Origin: Apoderus coryli
Lineage: Eukaryota; Arthropoda; Insecta; Coleoptera; Attelabidae
Assembly: GCA_911728435.2 (NCBI GenBank)
Contig: OU452209.1
Span: 9,344,869-9,408,868 of the forward strand
Direction of reading: 5' to 3'
DNA: 64,000 nucleotides
Made by a program: the position numbers and the translations under genes. The notes below the pieces were generated by a model. That model made no database searches, had not been told where the DNA came from, and saw only the letters and a list, made by a program, of their open reading frames with translations. The stretch's first letter is position 1; each line of letters begins with the position of its first letter. Shown in pieces: positions 33,936 through 44,379 of this stretch.

Positions 33936-34301
33936 TTACATAAGTTTCCAAAAAAAAAAATTAATGTCTTTCCTATATGCTCCGACTTTCAGAAAATCTT
34001 CTGCCGAAAATTTCAAATTGGCCAAATAGTTAAAAGTTTTACTTTCTAAAGTTTGTTTTTCACAGTTTTCAATATTATTTGCAAGTACCTGCTTAAATTT
34101 ATCATTGTTTCTCTTAATATACAAAGAAATTTGACTTGGAAATACTTTTTTCTTAGTAGTACTTAAATGATTCGCTATTTCGTGCAATATAGGATCGTTA
34201 TTTTTTAATAAAGACAACCTATCAATCGTGATTTCCGGACATACTTTTAATATTACATTTATAATTTTGTCTAAATAGCTTTGTGTAGTAGTTTCAACCA
34301 T
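33936..34301 (-). CDS. N-terminal segment of the foldback MULE transposase
   Basis: 121 residues, no recognised domain, mostly helical and Lys/Asn-rich (KVCPEITIDRLSLL, PSQISLYIKRNNDKF). It ends right after a T11 homopolymer on the coding strand; with ten T the frame would run on through KILSKKNSVINRK into the 990-residue ORF. I therefore read it as the true N terminus of the transposase, separated by a one-base change that is either a mutation or a homopolymer sequencing error. Confidence 0.65.
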   Translation of the reverse strand: MVETTTQSYLDKIINVILKVCPEITIDRLSLLKNNDPILHEIANHLSTTKKKVFPSQISLYIKRNNDKFKQVLANNIENCEKQTLESKTFNYLANLKFSAEDFLKVGAYRKDINFFFWKLM

Positions 34302-35261
34302 TGTTTACTATTTTATGATAACCAAATTAGCTATTATGTCTTGTTTTGAATAACACTAAAAATTAATTTTTTTCTTACGTACCGCTAATAGGCATAGGTA
34401 CCTACCAATAATAATTTAAGTGATTTATCAGTGTAAATATATATTTTCGCGGGCTTTGTAAACTATTATTCGCTATACCATAGTGAATAATACGCTAGGT
34501 ATACTAAAAATGCCAGCTTTAATTAAATGCAAACGCAATAAATATTCGAAAATAAATCAAAAATATCTTACCTTTACAAAAAACAAAAAAACAATAAAAT
34601 ACCTGCTCTGATCACTTTGATGCATATTATGCATTATTTGTTTACCTTATGCCGCGGGCCGCATTTTACAATGTACCTCCAGCATTAGAATAAAAAGTTG
34701 ACGAAAAATAAAAAATACGCGCCAAAACAGACACGCTCAAAAAGATCGAGATAGATTAGGTATGGTATCTAATATGAGGGTGATATTATTTTACAGGGTT
34801 TTAAATAAAACCTATTTTTAAATATATTTATTCGTATTATTGTGGACATATTAGCTCATATTTATCGTAAGTATTATTTTTTCCTATATGTATACCTATA
34901 TAATTGAAAAATAATTTTGTGGCGTATATTATTATATTTATCACCTCTCTGAAAATGACTATAAAATTGGGATTTTTTTCAGAAGTCAACTAAATTGAAT
35001 CAATGTGACAATATCAAAGTTTTAACAAAACTTTGGACAAAATCACCTCCCAATTGCTTGCAGTATAATTTCGTTCTACAAGTAACTTTGGCAAAAGGAA
35101 CTCGCAATAGGATGAGGTGATGGTAATCATCTGATATTTTCTGATATTTCAAATGAGAGCATAATTGCTACTATACTTTATTGTTATAGTCACAGCTAAC
35201 ATACACATAGCTGTGTTATAGTCGTCAAAATCCAATCTAAATCATAATCGCATGTCCCGGT
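34302..35261. other. 5' flank of the transposon genes (probable promoter region)
   Basis: AT-rich, no ORF. Lies between the first ORF and the right satellite array, so the promoter is expected here. I could not pick a supported TATA box or initiator. Confidence 0.35.
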
Positions 35262-37937
35262 ATAAAAAAATCATATAGTACGGCTCTGACGGGGTGTAAG
35301 TCATTCTGACATATATGAGTTCAAAGGGTATGTTGAGGACTATCTATGCTATAAATTCCAAGGTGGCACGCCTTGCCAGTTTTGAGATATGAGGTCAGCA
35401 GTTAAAACATTACCCTGGAATATAAAAATCATATAGTACGGCTCTGACGGGGTGTAAGTCATTCTCACATATATGAGTTCAAAGGACATTTTGAGGACTA
35501 TATATGCTATAAATTTCAAAGTGGCACGCCTTGCCAGTTTTGAGCTATGAGTTCAGCAGTTAAAACCTGTCGCGGAATAAAAAAATCAGATAGTCCGGCT
35601 CTGACGGGGTGTAAGTCATTCTGACATATATGAGTTCAAAGGGTATGTTGAGGACTATATATGCTATAAATTCCAAAGTGGCACGCCTTGCCAGTTTTGA
35701 GATATGGGGTCAGCAGTTAAAATATTATCCCGGAATAAAAAAATCATATAGTACGGCTCTGACGGGGTGTAAGTCATTCTGACATATATGAGTTCAAAGG
35801 ACATTTTGAGGACTATCTATGCTATAAATTTCAAAGTGGCACGCCTTGCCAGTTTTGAGCTATAACTTCAGCAGTTAAAACCTGTCGCGGAATAAAAAAT
35901 CAGATAGTCCGGCTCTGACGGGGTGTAAGTCATTCTCACATATATGAGTTCAAAGGGTATGTTGAGGACTATCTATGCTATAAATTCCAAGGTGGCACGC
36001 CTTGCCAGTTTTGAGATATGAGGTCAGCAGTTAAAACATTACCCCGGAATATAAAAATCATATAGTACGGCTCTGACGGGGTGTAAGTCATTCTCACATA
36101 TATGAGTTCAAAGGACATTTTGAGGACTATCTATGCTATAAATTTCAAAGTGGCACGCCTTGCCAGTTTTGAGCTATAACTTCAGCAGTTAAAACCTGTC
36201 GCGGAATAAAAAAATCAGATAGTCCGGCTCTGACGGGGTGTAAGTCATTCTGACATTTATGAGTTCAAAGGGTATGTTGAGGACTCTCTATGCTTTAAAT
36301 TCCAAGGTGGCATGCCTTGCTAGTTTTGAGATATGGGGTCAGCAGTTAAAATATTATCCCGGAATAAAAAAATCATATAGTACGGCTCTGACGGGGTGTA
36401 AGTCATTCTCACATATATGAGTTCAAAGGACATTTTGAGGACTATCTATGCTGTAAATTTCAAAGTGGCACACCTTGCCAGTTTTGAGCTATGAGTTCAG
36501 CAGTTAAAACCTGTCGCGGAATAAAAAAATCAGATAGTCCGGCTCTGACGGGGTGTAAGTCATTCTGACATTTATGAGTGCAAAGGGTATGTTGAGGACT
36601 CTCTATGCTTTAAATTCCAAGGTGGCATGCCTTGCTAGTTTTGAGATATGGGGTCAGCAGTTAAAATATTATCCCGGAATAAAAAAATCATATAGTACGG
36701 CTCTGACGGGGTGTAAGTCATTCTCACATATATGAGTTCAAAGGACATTTTGAGGACTATCTATGCTATAAATTCCAAGGTGGCACGCCTTGCCAGTTTT
36801 GAGATATGGGGTCAGCAGTTAAAATATTATCCCGGAATAAAAAAATCATATAGTACGGCTCTGACGGGGTGTAAGTCATTCTCACATATATGAGTTCATA
36901 GGACATTTTGAGGACTATCTATGCTATAAATTTCAAAGTGGCACGCCTTGCCAGTTTTGAGCTATAACTTCAGCAGTTAAAACCTGTCGCGGAATAAAAA
37001 ATCAGATAGTCCGGCTCTGACGGGGTGTAAGTCATTCTCACATATATGAGTTCAAAGGGTATGTTGAGGACTCTCTATGCTTTAAATTCCAAGGTGGCAT
37101 GCCTTGCTAGTTTTGAGATATGGGGTCAGCAGTTAAAATATTATCCCGGAATAAAAAAATCATATAGTACGGCTCTGACGGGGTGTAAGTCATTCTGACA
37201 TATATGAGTTCAAAGGACATTTTGAGGACTATCTATGCTATAAATTTCAAAGTGGCACGCCTTGCCAGTTTTGAGCTATGAGTTCAGCAGTTAAAACCTG
37301 TCGCGGAATAAAAAGTCAGATAGTCCGGCTCTGACGGGGTGTAAGTCATTCTAACATTTATGAGTTCAAAGGGTATGTTGAGGACTCTCTATGCTATAAA
37401 TTCCAAGGTGGCACGCCTTGCCAGTTTTGAGATATGGGGTCAGCAGTTAAAATATTATCCCGGAATAAAAAAATCATATAGTACGGCTCTGACGGGGTGT
37501 AAGTCATTCTGACATATATGAGTTCAAAGGACATTTTGAGGACTATCTATGCTATAAATTTCAAAGTGGCACGCCTTGCCAGTTTTGAGCTATGAGTTCA
37601 GCAGTTAAAACCTGTCGCGGAACAAAAAAATCAGATAGTCCGGCTCTGACGGGGTGTAAGTCATTCTGACATATATGAGTTCACAGGGTATGTTGAGGAC
37701 TCTCTATGCTATAAATTCCAAGGTGGCACGCCTTGCCAGTTTTGAGATATGGGGTCAGCAGTTAAAATATTATCCCGGAATAAAAAAATCATATAGTACG
37801 GCTCTGACGGGGTGTAAGTCATTCTAACATATATGAGTTCAAAGGACATGTAGAGGACTATCTATGCTATAAATTTCAAAGTGGCACGCCTTGCGAGTTT
37901 TGAGCTATAAGGTCAGCAGCTATAATGTTGTTGGGGG
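35262..37937 (-). repeat. Right satellite array (~17 monomers, inverted)
   Basis: Same ~157-bp monomers as the left array in opposite orientation (anchor GACGGGGTGTAAGTCATT occurs about 17 times from 35287 to 37806). A and B types alternate here too. It is about half the length of the left array. Confidence 0.95.
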
Positions 37938-38265
37938 CTTAAAAATTAATAATACGGCTCTGATAATTATATCACTGAAATATATATGTTATTTATATAT
38001 GAATTTCTTGATATTAGTAGTATACCACTCTGAACACAACATTTGAATTAATTGATATTCTAACCTCAAATATGTCTGTCGAAATATTTATTTATTGACA
38101 AATAATTATTACCATATAAGTAAATTAACTTATTTTAATGATACTACATGTAGTTTGCATTTGCATTGCATCAATTTGATGTAAATCATCAATCACCCCG
38201 GTATACTCCATTCGGCAATGTTCGGAATTAACTGCTAGAATTTTAATTGCTGTTTTCACACTGGT
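37938..38265. repeat. Right unique TIR of the foldback MULE
   Basis: Complement of 21338-21664, ending TTTTCACACTGGT directly before the target duplication AACTCTCCT (38266-38274). Confidence 0.9.
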
Positions 38266-39330
38266 AACTCTCCTCCGGTGCATATAATTTAATATGTTAT
38301 CTCGACCTAATGGTCACCGACGATGTTGCCATATCGAGGCATATTGTATATCTAAACAATATATGTAAATGTATCTTTATGGCCTCTACTTTGACTAGCC
38401 TCCGCTGTGTATATCATTTATATAAACGCAGGCACGTTTTAATCGCCTCCGTCTTTTTATAACTAAATTCCACTTCGTTATTGAACTTGTTTTGTTGAGG
38501 AGTTGTATATCAATTACTTACATTCATCTTATTGGGCTCCATTTTTTATAATGAACTTCGCGGTCGTTTTCTGACCTAAATTCCTCTTGATTGGTTTTCT
38601 GGTTTTGCAAACGGGTTGTATATAAATAATGTTATGTGCATATAACTGATCCGCCTCTATTTTACATACAAAGAAAGTATTGTCTCCTTCGTTACTGGTA
38701 GACAGAAAATGATTAAAACCAAGCAAATTGAGAAAATTTATATTTGGAATTTCAACTTACAACTTACTCAATTAGTACAAGTATGAAACATTGAAATAAC
38801 ACGGTAACTAGTGATATTCTTTTGCTGAATATTTTGTTCTTATAAGGTAGGTACTATATTATAAGGAATCCTTATTTATTCCTTCACCAGAGGCAACCAA
38901 CATCAGAAGATCAGCGGAAACAGTGTTCATTTCTTTCGATCGAATTGTAAAAATTCAAATGTTTGCCTCTAGACATTTTTCGACCTTCATGTATTCTTAC
39001 CACATATCTACGTTGTGTTTACTTTTGGTAATTTTTTATTTTATTTATGCCTTCTGGTTTTAAAGCCACATTTATGGTTAATATTAGTACATCTAACAAA
39101 ATTGCTCCGAGGCTAGGCTTATGAGAGTCTTTATTAATACAAATTAATTTAAGTTAAAATTTGAACTTATTTATGAAGTTTTTATCTAGTTAGGTATATT
39201 GATTAAAAAAAAAAACAGTATTTTTGTAATGAACCAAAACACAAAGAAAGATAAATAAATAAGAACATTGTATGCAAGAACAGAACGAAATGAATGGATT
39301 AAAAATGTGCGAAAGAAACTATATTCGTTC
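38266..39330 (+). repeat. Dispersed repeat copy B, right piece
   Basis: Matches the reverse complement of about 4070-5232. Starts with the target duplication and continues CCGGTGCATATAATTTAATATGTTATCTCGACC as in copy A with small changes. Homology fades near 39330. Confidence 0.85.
38529..38723 (-). other. Small open frame conserved between both dispersed repeat copies
   Basis: About 64 codons ending in TAA, also open at about 4778-4969 on the plus strand in copy A. Motifs: NEGDNTFFVCKIEADQLY and KPIKRNLGQKTTAKFI. Of six differences over the shared codons, five are synonymous and one changes Thr/Ile. There is no ATG in either copy, so if coding it is an internal exon or fragment. No family recognised. 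Confidence 0.35.
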
Positions 39331-40100
39331 GACTAAAATATGACTATAAAGTTGTTGTCCCGGAAAAAATTGTGAGTCAAAGGATCCGAGAAAAGTACGA
39401 ATTAAGAATTATCTATGATTATGGGAAATTATATTTCAAGACATAAAAGAAATTCGAAGTCACTCCCATAAAAAGAGAAATATATTATAAAATTTGCTTT
39501 ATGAACAAAGTACTATTTTCGACTTTGGTAATTAGCTACTGTTAAGCAACAAATAGATTCTTGCGCAAAGCAAATTTTAAAATAAAACTGAAAAAACTAT
39601 GTGTTTATTATTGGCCAACTAGTACGTGGAGCCCATTGCAACTAGCGGACAAGTACGTGTGTTGCTATGACAGGTTGAGAAATCAAATATACTTTACAAT
39701 ACCTAAAATAAATAATTCTAGCGACGAAATATACACATGAAGGTTTACGATATATGTTAGCTGGTATCATTAGCCACCAGTAACGTTGCCAAATTTAGGA
39801 GGCTAATATGTGTACTTACACGTGGAGCCCAGTGCAACTAGCGCACAAGTAAGTGTGTATATATGTGTATGTCTAACGCGCCACGTGGTGGAATTTTTTC
39901 AAACCCGGTTGTATATGTGTATGTGTGTATACTACCCCGTGGGCTCCACCCTAAAATTTGCCAGATGGGTGGGTATACCCTGTAGACCTGAAAAAACACT
40001 ATATACACGGGGGTACGTAGTGGCCTCCGAAAAAACGCAGTCGCCTCCGTTTTGGAGCCCAGTGCGCTTAGCGTATATATATTTTGGAGGCCACTTTAAC
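39331..40100. other. Intergenic; GGAGCCC/GGAGGCC-rich island at 39610-40100
   Basis: The second half repeats GTGGAGCCCA or GGGCTCCA and GCCTCCG/GGAGGCC (about 39629, 39824, 39950, 40023, 40041, 40052, 40085) in AT-rich sequence and ends in a (TA)n at 40108-40127. The same words pepper 4960-5430 and 38270-38560. The ORF here is not convincing. Confidence 0.5.
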
Positions 40101-40127
40101 GTTTTGCATATATATATATATATATAT

Positions 40128-40448
40128 AAAGAAAAATGAAATAAACTAACTTGTACGAATCAAAAAAATCTCGTGACACAAGCTGGATTTGAACCAACAT
40201 CTCCCAATTGCCGGTCAGGTGTTTTAACCAATTAAACTATCGTGGCACATGAATGAAACTTCTTTAATTCGTACATGCCTTGCTTCCTATGTGCTGTGCT
40301 ACGCCTCGACCTTTTAATTCAAAGGCAACATAGACTACACACTGCCATAATGCAATGTTATTTCTCTTTTGCTCATCGCAAATAAATATAAATAAACAAA
40401 CAAAGATATTCAACTAAGTTGACAGAGTATAGTATATCACCGATATAC
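40128..40448 (-). repeat. tRNA-derived SINE-like unit 1
   Basis: Minus strand contains a tRNA-like core: TGCCACGATAGTTTAATTGG (acceptor, A box), CCTGACCGGCAATTGGG (anticodon-type arm) and TTGGTTCAAATCCAGC (B box), then CTTGTGTCACGAG. There is no clean 7-bp acceptor and the core continues into an unrelated ~200-bp tail, so this is a SINE rather than a tRNA gene. Confidence 0.65.
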
Positions 40449-40745
40449 AAAGAAAAATGAAATAAACTAACTTGTACGAATCAAAAAAATCTCGTGACAC
40501 AAGCTGGATTTGAACCAACATCTCCCAATTGCCGGTCAGGTGTTTTAACCAATTAAACTATCGTGGCACATGAATGAAACTTCTTTAATTCGTACATGCC
40601 TTGCTTCCTATGTGCTGTGCTACGCCTCGACCTTTTAATTCAAAGGCAACATAGACTACACACTGCCATAATGCAATGTTATTTCTCTTTTGCTCATCGC
40701 AAATAAATATAAATAAACAAACAAAGATATTCAACTAAGTTGACA
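40449..40745 (-). repeat. tRNA-derived SINE-like unit 2, direct tandem copy
   Basis: Repeats unit 1 with a 321-bp period, apparently identical over the tRNA-like core and tail. Ends within TCAACTAAGTTGACAG. Confidence 0.7.
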
Positions 40746-40902
40746 GTTGACAACACCTGACCGGCAATTGGGAGATGTTGGTTCAAATCCAGCTTGTGTC
40801 ACGAGATTTTTTTGATTCGTACAAGTTAGTTTATTTCATTTTTCTTTGTATATCGGTGATATACTATACTCTGTCAACTTAGTTGAATATCTTTGTTTGT
40901 TT
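40746..40902 (+). repeat. tRNA-derived SINE-like unit 3, inverted partial copy
   Basis: Opposite orientation; begins at ACACCTGACCGGCAATTGGG (lacking the A-box half) and runs through the B box to TTCATTTTTCTTTG, then the complement of the unit-1/2 junction (GTATATCGGTGATATACTAT) to a (TA)n at 40903-40923. Confidence 0.65.
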
Positions 40903-40949
40903 ATATATATATATATATATATATTTTATTTTATAATATTTCGGCTAAA

Positions 40950-41943
40950 TATATTTAAACTATTGTGTGTAAGGTTTTGGGGTGTCAGCCTATATAAGTT
41001 AAAACTCTTTTTACTTTCCAAGCTTTCGGAACACTTTAATTCCTTCTTCAGGGCTAAAAAATACAACGACAATATGAAACTACACTTGTAAGAAAAATCA
41101 ATTTTACAATTAAATGAATATAAATATTGCTTTACCTTTTTTCTAAGTAAGTGAGTTATAGTACAATGCTTTTAGATTTTTTAGACATCACATAATTTAA
41201 CAATAACGGTAGAGAACGATCTATTGACATACACCTATGTAAACAATATTCTCATAAAATCATTACAGATATAATTGTTGTTTGTTACATTTTTGAGTTT
41301 GTTTTAAACGAGACCGGTGTTTGTAACATCCAAATTTTCACTAAATATATGCTTAAATAGTTGGTATTTATTATCTATTTTGTTAATTGATAAAGCCAGA
41401 ATATACGAAATCGATGGATTTTTAATTTTTTTCCTTTTCTTGATAGTTTTATATCGTATAGACCAAGATCTAAGAGCAAGTAAGTGTTTTATCATTATGG
41501 AACCACGATATATTACCAGACTGCCACTATCTGACAAAAACCATAGTCCACACGAAAAAAAGGAATGTGATATGTGTTTAACAGTGTTAGGGAAATACCT
41601 CACAAAATACATCAAAAAAAATGGGAGTTGGGTCTACAGCTGTCACTACTGCAAACTTCAAATCCCATGATCTCTTTTCAGGTCATCACATTCTCCCGAA
41701 GAACATACCAACCTAAGACTGTCACTCCCAGGTCTAGCCAGATCATACACGAGACACAATAACCCGTATTTTTAATTGTGTAGGTACCTACTAATTTTCA
41801 TTGAGTATTAGTATAATTGTAATGGTAAATCCTGTATTGATGGTTATGGAGTTCAGCGGCTGTCACTACTAAAGTGTTCCGAAAGCTTGGAAAGTAAAAA
41901 GAGTTTTAAGTTATATAGGCTGACACCCCAAAACCTTACACAC

Positions 41944-41950
<7 letters not shown>
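40950..41950 (-). mobile_element. Penelope-like element 4, 3' end only
   Basis: Outer segments 40958-41035 and 41870-41950 are inverted copies (TGTGTGTAAGGTTTTGGGGTG... with its complement). Interior is 3' UTR-like, with GCTGTCACTACT at 41639 and 41859. A hammerhead-like core lies at 41014-41055 on the minus strand: CTGAAGA, stem GGAA/TTCC, GAAAGCTT. No coding region left. Confidence 0.6.

Positions 41951-41990
<40 letters not shown>
41951..41990. repeat. (TA)n microsatellite
   Basis: About 38 bp of alternating TA separating Penelope-like elements 4 and 5. Confidence 0.95.
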
Positions 41991-41992
<2 letters not shown>

Positions 41993-43165
41993 TGTTAAAA
42001 GTTTTGGGGAGTCTGCCTTGGTTCTTCTGCGAAATAAAACTCTTATTTACGTGCCAAGCTTTCGAAAATTTTTATTTGTTGTTTCCTTCTTCACGGCTGT
42101 GGAAAATACAGTTACAGTTACAAAACAATCACATACTGTTCAAAAATCTCTAAATATTTATGTTATACAATTTTTATTTATTTATTTATTTTTTCTATTA
42201 CCTTGCAAAGTGAGTTAAAATAATTGAAAATTTAACTGAACATAGAAAGTCGTTGATTACAACTTTTCTAAAATAGGTTGTGTTACATCGATCTTTGTTT
42301 TATTTACTTGTTAAGTATATTGTTAGTTTAAAAGACAGAAAAATGTTTAGTTGGTGGTTCTCAGTATTGGAATATCCAACTAAGTGTATTTATTTATCAG
42401 TTTAAAATTTTTTTAAATTTCAATAAAACGAAATATTTTTTATTATTATACCTGTGAGGTCCAACGAATACATTTGCGTGCATTAAATTTTTGAAAGAGT
42501 TGCAGAAATATTTCTATATAAATATTGGCAGTGATAAATATTGTTGTGTGAGAGGAATGAAGAAGCCAAATGCCACTTTTGGAAGAACCAACCCCTCAGA
42601 ACACTAAGGCTCAAATTAGACAGCGCTTATACAGTTTTTTTTTCGCTGTGTATATGGTAGTTGCTGGGAACAGAAGCTGTCACTACTTATGTTCCCAACC
42701 TCTACGATAGTAAAGCCTGAAAAAACACTGCCATATAACAGTAGGTGTTTTACTGAGAGCTGAAAAGATTTGAATATATGATATTAATATCCTCCATATC
42801 TCTTCGTTTGTTCATGGCTTTGTTATTAAGGTTTGTTTCAACCATTTCTAAAAATAACCTCTTTCGCAAATTTCTTTCCGTGAAAACAACTTTAACTTCC
42901 TCATAATTGGGTGAATGTCCCGAATCTAAGTGATGTTCGGATAGTGCGCATGACCGCAGGATGAACATGGAATGGCGTATACAACGTCTGACGATTTATT
43001 GGGAGGGATTTTATCTTTGGTTTTTGAGAAAAGGTTACCAACAGTGATAACACTTTTTTGAGCTATTTTTATAGAAGGTTGATTTTTTAAGATTTTGATA
43101 ATTTTCTGAGTTACACTGTCAATTGCTGGTAGAGAAAAATATTTGAACTCACTGTGAACCTCCCC
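41991..43165 (-). mobile_element. Penelope-like element 5, 5'-truncated
   Basis: Minus strand. The 3' end at 41991-42100 has a hammerhead-like core (GTGAAGA, long stem with GAAA...TTTC, GAAAGCTTGGC). 3' UTR carries GCTGTCACTACT at 42676. Coding relic from 42750 up to about 43160. Sequence 43166-43440 beyond is unassigned, perhaps more of the same element rearranged. Confidence 0.65.
42750..43160 (-). pseudogene. Penelope-like GIY-YIG tail with internal deletion
   Basis: 43160-42970 reads YFSLPAID, QKIIKILKNQPSIKIAQKS and DVVYAIPC, matching the linker and the start of the GIY-YIG core of 12457-13539. It then jumps to RSCALSEHHLDSGHSPNYEE and RKRLFLEMVETNLNN and ends IIYSNLFSSQ. The YIG...DRL part of the nuclease is deleted, so no nuclease activity is possible. 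Confidence 0.7.
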
Positions 43166-44379
43166 AAAATTTTACGGCCTTCCCAAGATAAATAAACCCA
43201 CCCTATCATTTAGACCAATAATATAATTTCGGCCACTTCCATAGTTCGGCATTGGTTTCAATGTAAACTTCTCACTCTTCATGAAGTTGAGGTATTTCCA
43301 CCCGGTTTCGGGTCAGTTCCCTCTTATTATCCATTATATAATATAGACTGAAAATGATACGCCAACGGCGTGCAGGCAAGTATTGTAGAAATAATTAAAA
43401 TTGATCAAAATTATATGTGAACAAGATAAAACTTAATAATAATATACAGGGTGACTCATCTTAAGTGGCCTATTCAAAGTTCTCGGGAACTACAAAAGAT
43501 ATGTTGCAGAATCTTTGGGGTTTGGTGATATCGGAAAGGTTCTTTATTGATTTACTATTTCCGGGTTTATATTACTTCCGGATATACAGGAAGTAACCAC
43601 CTACTTTGTTAAGGACCACATTTTGTATTTTTTTTCAGATTCCCTATAAAATTTAAAGGCCACTTTGTTAAGCATTCCCTATACCAAAACCCAACAGATT
43701 TTTTTCTAGAATTCTACAAAAAAAAAATATTTTTATGATTATTTCATTCAAGCAAGCAAAATTTTAAAATACATTAGAGGGAAAGAAGTTTTGTATACAA
43801 ATGATATAGTCCAAGGTCGTCAGGCAGTTGCAGAACCAGATTTCATTGACTTTAAGCTTGAACCACGTGTTTACAAGGAAAAGTCAATTTTTTTAAATGG
43901 AATGGTATATATTGAACTATGCCGTTCGATAGACAAAAAAATAACCTTTTTAATGATATATTACTTCCCTATACCTAAAATATTCCATTTCTTCAATATT
44001 TTGCATTTTAAATATTTTTGTGATAATGGGCCGCAATTTGCATCTAGTAGACAAACGCCATAATCAACGTTACGTTTACAGAAATGTCAAATATTGACAA
44101 TTACATCATTGTTAATATTACTGCAGTTTGTTTAACATACCAGTTAACTAAGTTGAAGAAAGTAATGCAACATAATCACTCGAATTTAGATGTTTTTCAC
44201 TTATTTCAAATATGTGGACAATACAATCAATACTCCGTCGATGAAACCAAAGACATTTAGACGACTACAGAGAAGATTTATAATATTTGAAATTTTAAAT
44301 ATTACACAAAAAAAATCTAAAATAAATGTTCAAAATGATTTCCGTTCACTTCTAAACATTTTGGTACCCTTTTATTAAC

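Larger units (their letters stand above)
21338..38265 (-). mobile_element. 16.9-kb foldback MULE-type DNA transposon with satellite TIRs, PHD, YqaJ nuclease and Ulp1 protease
   Basis: Boundaries: ACCAGTGTGAAAACAGC at 21338 and its complement GCTGTTTTCACACTGGT ending at 38265, flanked by identical 9-bp duplications AACTCTCCT (21329-21337, 38266-38274). An uninserted copy of the site is at 5224-5232. Structure: ~330-bp unique inverted ends, then inverted arrays of a ~157-bp satellite (about 32 units left, 17 right), then a ~6.9-kb core with three minus-strand frames. Nine-bp duplications and a D-D-CxxH-E catalytic pattern are MULE features; long inverted repeats made of tandem repeats recall Drosophila FB/NOF. 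Assignment to NOF-like MULEs is inference. A solo LTR and a MITE-like piece have inserted into it. Confidence 0.9.

Noticed and set aside
29957..34301. Polinton/Maverick or a large DNA virus relic, suggested by the Ulp1-type protease and YqaJ nuclease
   Set aside because: No protein-primed polymerase, ATPase, capsid or tyrosine/retroviral-type integrase; 9-bp duplications and the MULE-like D-D-CxxH-E pattern fit a DNA transposon better.
40164..40262. A functional tRNA gene
   Set aside because: A and B boxes are present, but the acceptor stem has a mismatch, the loop lacks T33, and the unit continues into a conserved non-tRNA tail.
41304..41670. Overlapping ORFs on both strands in Penelope-like element 4
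   Set aside because: Mutually antisense, AT-driven, inside a 3' UTR region.
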